Assembly: GCA_015064725.1 (NCBI GenBank)
Contig: SVRQ01000006.1
Coordinates: 25,265 to 89,264 of the forward strand
Length of the DNA: 64,000 nucleotides
Direction: 5' to 3'
DNA from: Oscillospiraceae bacterium
GTDB taxonomy: Bacteria; Bacillota; Clostridia; Oscillospirales; CAG-272
Below, one piece after another: positions 32,028 to 40,514 of the stretch. Position 1 is the stretch's first letter. Each line of letters starts with the position of its first letter. Position numbers and translations under genes: made by a program. The notes under the pieces are model-generated. The model saw nothing but the letters and a program-made list of their open reading frames with translations, made no database searches and had not been told where the DNA came from.

Positions 32028-33158
32028 TTAAATTCTCTTATCAAGAATTTCACGGTACTTCGCGTAAAATTCTTCAAATTCGTCTTTTTCAATAGCTTCA
32101 CGTATCTTTGCCATAAGCTCGTTATAGAAATACAGATTGTGAATAACGCAAAGGCGCATACCGAGTATTTCACCCGAACGGATAAGATGGCGCAGATAAC
32201 CTCTGGAATATCTGCGGCACGCAGGGCAATCACAAGTTTCGGAAAGCGGCTTTTCATCCGTAAGATATTTTTCGTTGTGGAGGTTGAGCGTGCCTTCCCA
32301 AGTAAAGATATATCCGTGGCGCGCGTTTCTGGACGGCATAACGCAGTCGAAAAAGTCCACACCGCGGTGAACCGCTTCAAGAATATTCACGGGAGTTCCC
32401 ACGCCCATAAGATATCTGGGCTTATCCACGGGCATATGGGGCTCTACCGCGTCGATTATTCTGTACATATCCTCCGCCGCTTCGCCCACAGCAAGACCGC
32501 CGATGGCATAACCGTCAAGGTCAAGCTTTGCTATTTCCTTCATATGCTCAATACGAATGTCCTCATACGTGCCGCCCTGATTTATGCCGAAAAGCATCTG
32601 CTGTTTATTTATGGTTCTGTCAAGAGAGTTAAGGCGGGCCATTTCGTTTTTGCATCTTACAAGCCAGCGCGTGGTACGTTCAACAGACTGCTGTACGTAT
32701 TCGCGCGGTGCTGGATTTTCGATACATTCGTCGAACGCCATAGCGATGGTAGAAGCAATATTGGACTGTATCTGCATACTTTCCTCAGGTCCCATAAAAA
32801 TACGCTTGCCGTCAACGTGGGAAGCAAACTCTACGCCCTCCTCCGTTATTTTGCGAAGAGAAGAAAGGGAGAACACCTGGAAGCCGCCGCTATCCGTAAG
32901 GACAGGCTTCTGCCAATTAAAGAATTTATGGATACCGCCCATTTTGTATATAACGTCATCGCCCGGACGAACGTGAAGATGGTACGTGTTTGAAAGCTCC
33001 ACCTGGCATCCTATTTCTTCAAGGTCTTTTGTGGAAACACCGCCCTTGATAGCGGCGCAAGTGCCTACGTTCATAAACACAGGAGTCTGAACCGTCCCGT
33101 GAACCGTCGTAAATTCACCTCTGCGTGCGCGTCCTTCCTTTTTTATCAATTTAAACAT
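32028..33158 (-). CDS. tgt: tRNA-guanine transglycosylase
   Basis: This enzyme exchanges guanine-34 of GUN-anticodon tRNAs for the queuosine precursor preQ1. The 376-residue protein has TDSGGFQVFSL with the first catalytic aspartate, GVGTPVNILEAVHRGVDFFD with the second, and the zinc site CDCPACRRYSRGYLRHL. Length is standard. No queA or preQ1 synthesis gene is adjacent. It lies between mutL and the GH78 gene and is probably co-transcribed with both. Confidence 0.97.
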   Translation of the reverse strand: MFKLIKKEGRARRGEFTTVHGTVQTPVFMNVGTCAAIKGGVSTKDLEEIGCQVELSNTYHLHVRPGDDVIYKMGGIHKFFNWQKPVLTDSGGFQVFSLSSLRKITEEGVEFASHVDGKRIFMGPEESMQIQSNIASTIAMAFDECIENPAPREYVQQSVERTTRWLVRCKNEMARLNSLDRTINKQQMLFGINQGGTYEDIRIEHMKEIAKLDLDGYAIGGLAVGEAAEDMYRIIDAVEPHMPVDKPRYLMGVGTPVNILEAVHRGVDFFDCVMPSRNARHGYIFTWEGTLNLHNEKYLTDEKPLSETCDCPACRRYSRGYLRHLIRSGEILGMRLCVIHNLYFYNELMAKIREAIEKDEFEEFYAKYREILDKRI

Positions 33159-33177
33159 CTGACTTTTTACTCCTTTT

Positions 33178-35298
33178 TTACTTTATTCGTCCGAATCTTC
33201 TGTCAAGCTCGCGCTTTGTAAGCTCAAAAGCAACGGGCCTGCCGTGCGGACAGTATTTTATGCAATCGTATCTTAAAAGATTATCGCAAATATATTTTAT
33301 AAACGCTTCATCGTAAAATCTTCCCGCTTTAACGGATGCCTTGCACGCCGTTTGGTATAGGGCGGATTCAAAGATCGATCTGCGCTGAAATTCTATATTT
33401 TCGCCGTGCTCGCAAAGCGAGCATACCAGCGAAGAAAACATCTTCTTCGCCTCGCTTATATCAAAACCCGACGGCACCCCGGAAATAAGCGCCGTTCTGC
33501 CGTCCTTTATCTCAAAGGCAAAGCCGCTTGCACTTATCTCCTTTTCAAATTCGGCGGCAGCCGCCGCTTCCTCGTTTGAAAGCATAAGCACCTCGGGGCA
33601 GATAAGCATCTGAACGTCCGGCTCAAGCTTTTCAAGCCCGGCGCGAAGGATTTCAAAGTTTATTCTTTCGTGCGCCGCGTGCTTGTCCACGATAAGCACC
33701 TTATCCTCAAGCTGCATTATAACGTAGCTTGCGTAAAGCTCGCCAACGATCGTATATTCGGGTATGGGCTTTGCTTCCTTACCCGGAATCGCCGCATCTT
33801 TCGTCGGTATTTTCGGAAGTGTCGGCTCTTCGGGTACGCCTTGTGCATTCTTTGATTCATCAGCCTTTTCGGAAGGTGCCGCGAATATTTCTTTTGCCGT
33901 TTTTTCATCAAGAAGACCCGCGCCCGCCCTTACCAAAGTTCTGCCGCCTACGTTGTAGTAGGAAGCACCGAGCGTATCCCCCTCCGGCTTTTTAGGAGTG
34001 AATACCGCTTTAGGCGTTTTTTCCTCATCCGCATAAGCAATAACATCTATTTTGGAGCGAGGTATTTCGGGCACTTTCATTTCGGGAGCGCGTTCAAAGA
34101 CCACTTCTTTTTGGGGCAAAGGAGCAGATACTTTCGTCGGCTCGGAAACAAAATCCGTATTTTCCTTTTTCTTGTCTTCGATAGTTTCGGCAAGAGTTAC
34201 TTTATCGTATTTTACTTTTTCGTCCTTTGGAACGAAAGGAGAAATGACCTTCAGCTTTTCTTCCGTAATTTTTGCGCTCTCGTTTTTCAGCGTTTCAAGC
34301 GCAGGGCGCGAAAGCGAGGATTCAAGAGCACCGCGCACCGCGTAATAAACGGCATCGAACACGGCTTTTTCATCCGAAAATTTAACTTCCAATTTTGAAG
34401 GATGTATGTTTACATCTACAAGCGCACAGTTGAGTGTTATATCCAGTACACAGGACGGAAATTTATCGTGCGGGATATATGAACGGAAAGCTTGCTCCAG
34501 CGCCGCGGTAAGCGTTTTGTTTTTTACGGAGCGCGAATTTATAAAGAAGTGCTGCATAGCACGGTTTCCGCGCACGTTGTCGGGCGTGGAGATATACCCC
34601 TTTACGCGAACGCCCGCGTGAGAGGAGCGCACCTCTGCCATTTTCGTTGCAAAAGCTCCGAAAACGGAATATATCGCATTTTTAAGGTTTCCGTCTCCGC
34701 TTGTGGAAAAGCGCAGCTTGCCGTCCGCGATAAATTTTATTGCGACCTCCGGGTGGGATATCGCCATCTTCTCCATAACGGAGGCAACGTATGCCGTTTC
34801 GCTCGCATTGGACTTCATAAATTTAAGCCTTGCGGGGGTTTTGGCAAACATAGACTCGCAGATTATCGTGGTACCGACAGGGCAGCCGCTGTCCGCAACG
34901 TCACGAAGCGAACCGTAGCTCGCAGTGATGAGCGTTCCCAGCTCTTCCCCTTTTTTTGCCGTCATTATACGCATCTGCGTAACGGCGGAGATGGCAGCAA
35001 GCGCCTCTCCTCGGAAGCCGAGCGTCATAATGGCATAAAGGTCTTTTTCGTTTTTTATTTTACTTGTGGCGTGGCGGCGCAGGCACATCATCGCATCCTC
35101 GCGCGTCATACCGCAGCCGTTGTCCGTAACACGGATGAAAGAGATGCCGCCGTTTTTTATCTCGGCGGTCACTTCCGTAGCACCCGCATCGATAGAGTTT
35201 TCCACCATTTCCTTAATAGCGGAGGCAGGTCTTTCCACGACCTCGCCCGCGGCGATAAGGTTCGCAACGGACACGTCAAGAACATTTATTATTCCCAT
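33178..35298 (-). CDS. mutL: DNA mismatch repair protein MutL
   Basis: This is a GHKL ATPase that links MutS to strand excision. The 706-residue protein has N-terminal motifs IAAGEVVERPASAIKE, NSIDAGA, DNGCGM and GFRGEAL, a long low-complexity Pro/Lys/Glu linker (about 330-510) and a C-terminal endonuclease domain with DKHAAHER and CPHGRPVAF. The nuclease motif fits bacteria that lack MutH. It lies 20 bases from tgt and 23 bases after mutS. Confidence 0.96.
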   Translation of the reverse strand: MGIINVLDVSVANLIAAGEVVERPASAIKEMVENSIDAGATEVTAEIKNGGISFIRVTDNGCGMTREDAMMCLRRHATSKIKNEKDLYAIMTLGFRGEALAAISAVTQMRIMTAKKGEELGTLITASYGSLRDVADSGCPVGTTIICESMFAKTPARLKFMKSNASETAYVASVMEKMAISHPEVAIKFIADGKLRFSTSGDGNLKNAIYSVFGAFATKMAEVRSSHAGVRVKGYISTPDNVRGNRAMQHFFINSRSVKNKTLTAALEQAFRSYIPHDKFPSCVLDITLNCALVDVNIHPSKLEVKFSDEKAVFDAVYYAVRGALESSLSRPALETLKNESAKITEEKLKVISPFVPKDEKVKYDKVTLAETIEDKKKENTDFVSEPTKVSAPLPQKEVVFERAPEMKVPEIPRSKIDVIAYADEEKTPKAVFTPKKPEGDTLGASYYNVGGRTLVRAGAGLLDEKTAKEIFAAPSEKADESKNAQGVPEEPTLPKIPTKDAAIPGKEAKPIPEYTIVGELYASYVIMQLEDKVLIVDKHAAHERINFEILRAGLEKLEPDVQMLICPEVLMLSNEEAAAAAEFEKEISASGFAFEIKDGRTALISGVPSGFDISEAKKMFSSLVCSLCEHGENIEFQRRSIFESALYQTACKASVKAGRFYDEAFIKYICDNLLRYDCIKYCPHGRPVAFELTKRELDRRFGRIK

Positions 35299-35321
35299 AG
35301 GATATCCTTTCGAGAATTTTT

Positions 35322-37907
35322 TTAGTCAAGGTCTTTTTTTAGCTCGAATATAAGATTGAGCGCCTCAATAGGTGTAATAGTATTTATATCAACCGCACGA
35401 AGCTTGTCGCACGCATCCTTCTCGTTCATATTGTCGAACGTGATAAATCCCATTTCGGGCTCTTGCTCTTTCTTTTTGCTTTTTGCTTCCGACGGTGCTC
35501 CCGCAACAAGGTCTGCAAGCACTTTTTTTGCCGTTTTCACAACTTCATTCGGCACGCCTGCAAGCTTTGCGACCTCGATGCCGTAGCTGTCATCTGCCGC
35601 GCCCTTTACTATCTTGCGGAGAAATATGATGTCATCGCTTCTCTTCTTCGCGGCAATATTGTAGTTTACAACGCCTTTTTCCTCTTCTTCAAGCGTGGTA
35701 AGCTCGTGGTAATGCGTTGCAAAAAGCGTTTTAGCACCTACCTTTTTGAGCGTATATTCCGCAACCGCGCGGGCTATCGCCATACCGTCAAAGGTGCTTG
35801 TTCCTCTGCCTATCTCGTCATAGATGATAAGGCTCTTACGTGTAGCATTATGAAGTATATACGCAACCTCGCTCATCTCAAGCATAAACGTGGACTGTCC
35901 CATCGCAAGGTCATCGGAGGCTCCAACGCGGGTGAATATCTTATCCGCAACACCTATGCTCGCCTCACGTGCAGGAACAAAAGAGCCTATCTGTGCCATC
36001 ACCGTAATAAGCGCAACTTGGCGCATATACGTTGATTTACCTGCCATATTCGGTCCCGTAATAAGCATAAATTTATTGAGATTGGAATCAAGCTTCGTAT
36101 CATTCGGAACGAAGTAGGAATCCTTTGCGTATTGTTCAACAACAGGATGCCTGCCGTCCTTGATGGAAATAACGTCGCCGTAGCTGACCTCGGGGCGAAC
36201 GTATGAATTTCTGCTTGCGACCTCCGCAAAAGAGCAGTAAACGTCAAGCTTCGCAAGAAGGAAAGCGGTCTTCTGTATTCTGTGTACGTTGGAAGCGACA
36301 GTTTCGCGTATATCGCAGAAGAGCTTATATTCCAGCGCGGAAAGCTTTTCGGAAGCACCGAGTATCTGTGCTTCCATCTGCTTTAGCTCCTCTGTGATGT
36401 AGCGTTCTCCGTTTGTAAGCGTCTGCTTTCTTATAAAGCGTTCGGGAACGCTTCCGATGTTGGATTTTGATACTTCTATATAATAACCGAAAACTCTGTT
36501 GTAGCCTACCTTGAGGTTTTTTATGCCCGTGGCATTTCTTTCTTCTTCTTCTATTCGGCTTATCCAGCTTGTGCTGTCCGTAACTATTTCGCGCAGATAA
36601 TCCACGTCTGCGTTATATCCCTTGCGTATAAAGCCCGCTTCCCTTACCGAAAAAGGCGGCTCGTCTATGATGGATGCGGAAATAAGGGAGTATATATCCT
36701 CAAGAGTGTCAAGCTCTGCATAAATTTCCGAAAGCTCCTCACATTCGAAGGAAGCAAGCAGCCTTCTTATTTCGGGAAGCTTTTCAGCCGTCTGCTTTAC
36801 CGCCACAAGGTCACGGCAGTTTGCGCTGCCGTAAACTATTCTCGTAATAAGGCGTTCGAGGTCGAGCACGTTTTGGAGCGCTGTGCATATTTCGCCCCTG
36901 TCCATAACCCTTGTGCAAAGCTCCTCGACCGCGTCCTGACGCTTATTTATCTGAACGGGATTTTTTAGAGGAAAATCTATGTATTTTTTCAAAAGGCGCG
37001 CACCCGCCGCCGTCTTGGTTTTATCCAGCACCCAAAGCAGAGTTCCCTTTTTCTCCTTGGAACGCATCGTTTCGCAAAGTTCAAGGTTGCGGCGTGTGTT
37101 CTGATCTATTTCAAGGTATTCTCCGTTTTGATAATAATTGAGGTTTTTAAGGCTTTCAAGATTGTTTTTCTGCGTTTCGTGAATATAGTAAAGCAAGCCG
37201 CCGACCGCACGCAGACACGGAGAATCGGGATCTTCAAACTCCGTGGGTACGGAATCAAAACGGTTTGCAACGCTGTTCATAGCGTGAACGGCTTCAAATC
37301 TTTCCGGGCATTTATCATTTATAACAGCGGAAAGGCGCTCACGCAGAAATCGCTCCATTCCGTCTATCTGTGTAACGGGTACGTTCACAACGACCTCGCG
37401 CGGAGCATAAACGCCTATCTCCGTCATCGCTTTGGAAAGCTTTTCTTCACCGAAAAACGAGGTAACGGAGATCTGCCCTGTGGAAATATCAGCAAAGGAA
37501 AGACCTATCTCCGTTTCCGTATGGAAGATACCGCAGATATAATTGTTTTTCTTTTCATCAAGCAACGAGGATTCGATGAGCGTGCCGGGGGTTATCATAC
37601 GGATAACGTCGCGTTTAACTATGCCCTTCGCCGTTGCAGGATCTTCCATCTGCTCGCAGATGGCGACCTTGTAGCCTTTGCCGACGAGTCTGCCGATATA
37701 TCCCTCCACCGCGTGATAAGGAATTCCGCACATCGGCGCGCGCTCTGCTTCGCCGCAATCCCTGCCGGTAAGCACAAGGTCAAGCTCGCCTGACGCTGTC
37801 TTTGCGTCGTCGAAAAACATTTCGTAAAAATCGCCCAGACGGTACATAAGGATATATTCCTTGTACTTCTCCTTTATTTCAAGATATTGCTGCATCATCG
37901 GTGTCAT
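35322..37907 (-). CDS. mutS: DNA mismatch repair protein MutS
   Basis: This is the mismatch sensor. The 861-residue protein has the mismatch-binding YRLGDFYEMFFDDA motif (Phe-x-Glu near residue 28), the clamp and lever domains, and the ATPase with TGPNMAGKSTYMRQ and IYDEIGRGTSTFDG. It is standard in length and spacing, between miaB and mutL, as in many Clostridia. Confidence 0.97.
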   Translation of the reverse strand: MTPMMQQYLEIKEKYKEYILMYRLGDFYEMFFDDAKTASGELDLVLTGRDCGEAERAPMCGIPYHAVEGYIGRLVGKGYKVAICEQMEDPATAKGIVKRDVIRMITPGTLIESSLLDEKKNNYICGIFHTETEIGLSFADISTGQISVTSFFGEEKLSKAMTEIGVYAPREVVVNVPVTQIDGMERFLRERLSAVINDKCPERFEAVHAMNSVANRFDSVPTEFEDPDSPCLRAVGGLLYYIHETQKNNLESLKNLNYYQNGEYLEIDQNTRRNLELCETMRSKEKKGTLLWVLDKTKTAAGARLLKKYIDFPLKNPVQINKRQDAVEELCTRVMDRGEICTALQNVLDLERLITRIVYGSANCRDLVAVKQTAEKLPEIRRLLASFECEELSEIYAELDTLEDIYSLISASIIDEPPFSVREAGFIRKGYNADVDYLREIVTDSTSWISRIEEEERNATGIKNLKVGYNRVFGYYIEVSKSNIGSVPERFIRKQTLTNGERYITEELKQMEAQILGASEKLSALEYKLFCDIRETVASNVHRIQKTAFLLAKLDVYCSFAEVASRNSYVRPEVSYGDVISIKDGRHPVVEQYAKDSYFVPNDTKLDSNLNKFMLITGPNMAGKSTYMRQVALITVMAQIGSFVPAREASIGVADKIFTRVGASDDLAMGQSTFMLEMSEVAYILHNATRKSLIIYDEIGRGTSTFDGMAIARAVAEYTLKKVGAKTLFATHYHELTTLEEEEKGVVNYNIAAKKRSDDIIFLRKIVKGAADDSYGIEVAKLAGVPNEVVKTAKKVLADLVAGAPSEAKSKKKEQEPEMGFITFDNMNEKDACDKLRAVDINTITPIEALNLIFELKKDLD

Positions 37908-37945
37908 ACAGTTTTCTCCGTTTCGGTTCTGATTTAAGTTTATTT

Positions 37946-39325
37946 TTACGCCTCTGTTTCGCCTATAAGCGCAAAGGGCGCGGACTTTGTTATTTTAAGG
38001 TTTATGAATTTGCCTGTAAGGCTTTCGTCGCCGTCAAAAAGAACTATCCTGTTACCTTCTGTACGGGCAGACATTTTCGCTTCGTTAGTTTTACTCTTGC
38101 CCTCAACAAGCACGCGCATAGTTTTTCCGACGTAAGCCTCGTTCTTCTCTGCCAAAAGCTCGTTCTGAAGCGCAAGAAGCCTGTTCATTCTCTCCGTTTT
38201 TATATTATCGGGAACCTGCTCCATCTTTGCCGCAGGCGTACCCGTACGCGGCGAATAGATAAAGGAGAATATCATATCGTATTTTACGCGCTTCATAAGT
38301 TCGAGAGTGTCCTCGAAATCCTCTTCTGTTTCACCCGGGAAGCCAACGATAATATCCGTGCTGATGGCAATATCGGGCATTTTTTCGCGCATATAATCTA
38401 CAAGAGAAAGGTATGTTTCTTTGTTGTAATGGCGGTTCATTTCGCGCAGCATTCTGTCGCTTCCCGACTGCACGGGCAGATGAAAATGCTTCGCTATCTT
38501 ATCGTTTTTCGCCATAATATCGATAAGCTCAAACGACGCATCCTTCGGATGGCTGGTCATAAAACGGAGCGTGAAATCGCCCTCTATCTCGCAAAGGCGT
38601 GAAAGAAGCGTTGCGAAATTACACTCTCCGCCAAACTCCTTGCCGTAGGAGTTTACGTTTTGACCGAGGAGAGTTATCTCCTTGCATCCGCTTGCGGCAA
38701 GTTCGCGCACTTCTTCTATTATCATTTCGGGGCGGCGGCTTCTTTCTCTGCCGCGAACGTAGGGTACTATGCAGTACGTGCAGAAGTTATTGCAGCCGTA
38801 CATAATGCTCACCCAAGCACGGAACGTGCTTTCGCGGATAACGGGAAGCCCTTCCGCTATCTGCGTTTCTCCGTCGTTGGGAACGAATATTCTTTTCTTT
38901 TTTTCATAGGAGCGATAAAGTATTTCGGGCAGGTGAGAAAGCTTCTCCGTGCCGAAAACAAAATCCACGTAAGGGTAGCTTTTCTTTATCTTATCGCTCA
39001 TATCGGCTTTTGATACCATACATCCGCAAATGCCTATTTTAAGGTGAGGACGCGCGGTTTTCAAGTGCTTGTATCCGCCCGTGATGGAAAGGGCTCGCTC
39101 CTCCGCGTGCTCGCGCACGGCGCAGGTGTTGACGATGATAACGTCCGCAAGCGCAGGCTCTTTTACAATGCTATAGCCGCTTGCGTGGAGCATACCCGCA
39201 ATTTTTTCGGAGTCCGCCTCGTTCTGCTGGCAGCCGTAAGTTACAACGCAGGCAGAGTAATCAAGCCCCGAATTCATATTTTTAAGTGCTTCCATATAAT
39301 CGAAAGCCGTCTTGTTTTCTTCCAT
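37946..39325 (-). CDS. miaB: tRNA-2-methylthio-N6-dimethylallyladenosine synthase
   Basis: This radical-SAM methylthiotransferase modifies A37 of tRNAs reading UNN codons. The 459-residue protein has the N-terminal cluster domain (TYGCQQNEADSEKIAG, NTCAVREHAEERA, GICGC), the radical-SAM CxxxCxxC in YGCNNFCTYC, VRGRERSR, and a C-terminal TRAM domain. It has a near-consensus promoter 37 bases upstream and is the first gene of the mutSL operon. The dimethylallyl transferase gene miaA is not here. Confidence 0.96.
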   Translation of the reverse strand: MEENKTAFDYMEALKNMNSGLDYSACVVTYGCQQNEADSEKIAGMLHASGYSIVKEPALADVIIVNTCAVREHAEERALSITGGYKHLKTARPHLKIGICGCMVSKADMSDKIKKSYPYVDFVFGTEKLSHLPEILYRSYEKKKRIFVPNDGETQIAEGLPVIRESTFRAWVSIMYGCNNFCTYCIVPYVRGRERSRRPEMIIEEVRELAASGCKEITLLGQNVNSYGKEFGGECNFATLLSRLCEIEGDFTLRFMTSHPKDASFELIDIMAKNDKIAKHFHLPVQSGSDRMLREMNRHYNKETYLSLVDYMREKMPDIAISTDIIVGFPGETEEDFEDTLELMKRVKYDMIFSFIYSPRTGTPAAKMEQVPDNIKTERMNRLLALQNELLAEKNEAYVGKTMRVLVEGKSKTNEAKMSARTEGNRIVLFDGDESLTGKFINLKITKSAPFALIGETEA

Positions 39326-39361
39326 AATATAATTCCTTTAGAACATAATATATCACATTAA

Positions 39362-39390
39362 ATTATACCTTAAAAAGCAGGCATAGTCAA
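39362..39390 (-). promoter_or_regulatory. Promoter for miaB-mutS-mutL operon
   Basis: On minus, TTGACT (39390-39385) and TATAAT (39367-39362) with a 17-base spacer. Confidence 0.8.
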
Positions 39391-39425
39391 TAATTCTTTT
39401 TGGAAAATGTATATATTGGAATATA

Positions 39426-39451
39426 GAAAAAAGGCCGCCGCAGCGACCTTT
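39426..39451 (-). terminator. Terminator after the DUF2812-like gene
   Basis: On minus AAAGGTCGC (39451-39443) pairs with GCGGCCTTT (39438-39430) with one G-U, loop TGCG, followed by TTTTT. Confidence 0.75.
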
Positions 39452-39474
39452 GGAGATTCATATTAAAATTTGAA

Positions 39475-39933
39475 TTATATGATTGTAATAATAGCAAAAC
39501 CTATCACCGCAATCGATATATATATAATATTCATTAAAAATTGTTTTCTATATAATATATTTCTTTCGTCAACAATATATGAAAATCCCTTATCTATTTT
39601 TTTAGCATCAAGTTCAATAATTATTTTACTAAAAAATTTATCTCGAATATTTTTATTTAGAAATGAATATCGTGGGGCAAGCCCGTATTGCTCTTTTAGC
39701 CGAGGATACCTCAATCCTATGCTATAATATCCGTCATCATTACGAAAGCCTCCGAGATTATATGTAAAATAGGTTCGTTCGGCATTATTGGATCTTTGAA
39801 ATTCATACTTTAAAAATCCATAATTTATAAGCCTCCATCCATTCTTGCTCATATCGTTCAGCCAAGCATCCAATTTATCATATTTATGCGATGGAAAGAA
39901 TTTATACTTAATCATTTTTGCAAATTGCGGCAC
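39475..39933 (-). CDS. DUF2812-like protein with C-terminal membrane helix
   Basis: This 152-residue protein has no known function. Residues 16-40 (HKYDKLDAWLNDMSKNGWRLINYG) match the W/L-rich start of DUF2812 proteins, and residues 130-152 form one membrane helix at the C-terminus. It is markedly AT-rich. The start is GTG at 39933 with GGGGA nine bases upstream; an internal ATG at 39915 has no such site. DUF2812 genes are often paired with a PadR repressor, which is missing here. It has a strong promoter and a palindrome near the transcription start. Confidence 0.7.
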   Translation of the reverse strand: MPQFAKMIKYKFFPSHKYDKLDAWLNDMSKNGWRLINYGFLKYEFQRSNNAERTYFTYNLGGFRNDDGYYSIGLRYPRLKEQYGLAPRYSFLNKNIRDKFFSKIIIELDAKKIDKGFSYIVDERNILYRKQFLMNIIYISIAVIGFAIITII

Positions 39934-39969
39934 TTTCTATCATCCCCATAATCATAGCATTACGTAATT

Positions 39970-39999
39970 ATTATACCATCCCCATATATTCTCGGTCAA
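39970..39999 (-). promoter_or_regulatory. Promoter for the DUF2812-like gene
   Basis: On minus, TTGACC (39999-39994) and TATAAT (39975-39970) with an 18-base spacer. The perfect palindrome ATTACGTAAT (39959-39968) sits at the expected start site. A second inverted repeat TTACTTTT/AAAAGTAA (40002-40020) lies just above the -35. Confidence 0.7.
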
Positions 40000-40081
40000 C
40001 ATTACTTTTCAAAAAAGTAAACTTTCAATCCTTTCTGCCGAAAAAACTATCGAAAAATTGTAAATATCCTCTAAAAAACTC

Positions 40082-40110
40082 TTGACAAAACGCTTTCTCG
40101 GTGCTATACT
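40082..40110 (+). promoter_or_regulatory. Promoter for ylxM-ffh
   Basis: TTGACA (40082-40087) and TATACT (40105-40110) with a 17-base spacer and an extended -10 TG at 40102-40103. Confidence 0.82.
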
Positions 40111-40111
40111 A

Positions 40112-40132
40112 TGTAAAGTCATTTGCTTTACA
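40112..40132 (+). promoter_or_regulatory. Inverted repeat at the ylxM transcription start
   Basis: TGTAAAG (40112-40118) and CTTTACA (40126-40132) form a perfect dyad with a seven-base spacer immediately after the -10. It could be an operator or a small 5' stem-loop. Confidence 0.5.
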
Positions 40133-40152
40133 CTTAAAAGCGAGGTTTTGGT

Positions 40153-40512
40153 ATGTTTGAAAAAAATCTGCGTCTTGTGGTGCTTTTCGACACATACGGC
40201 GCCCTGCTTACAAAGGATCAACAAAATATGTTCGATCTCTATTATAACGAAGATCTTTCCCTTGCGGAAATAGCGGAAAGCGCAGGTCTTTCCCGTCAGG
40301 GTGTGCGCTACGCGATAAAGCACGCAGAGGAAGCGCTTCTCTCCTATGAAGAAAAGCTCGGTCTTGCAAGAAAGCTTTCCGCCATCAGCGAAAGCCTTGA
40401 AAAAGCGGCGGCTGTTGCAAACGACTTAAAGGCAAAACATTCGGATGAAAGCAGTGAATTTGATACGCTTCTCTCCCACATAGAGTGCGCGGGAAGCATT
40501 ATGAAGGAGTAA
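40153..40512 (+). CDS. ylxM: YlxM family DNA-binding protein (UPF0122)
   Basis: This 119-residue helix-turn-helix protein is encoded upstream of the signal recognition particle gene in most Firmicutes and is reported to influence SRP function or expression. It shows the family sequence FDTYGALLTKDQQNMFDLYY and a sigma-region-4-like helix-turn-helix (SLAEIAESAGLSRQGVRYAI). The ribosome binding site of ffh lies in its last codons, so the two are coupled. The dyad at its promoter could be its own target, which is inference. Confidence 0.9.
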   Translation: MFEKNLRLVVLFDTYGALLTKDQQNMFDLYYNEDLSLAEIAESAGLSRQGVRYAIKHAEEALLSYEEKLGLARKLSAISESLEKAAAVANDLKAKHSDESSEFDTLLSHIECAGSIMKE

Positions 40513-40514
40513 AA

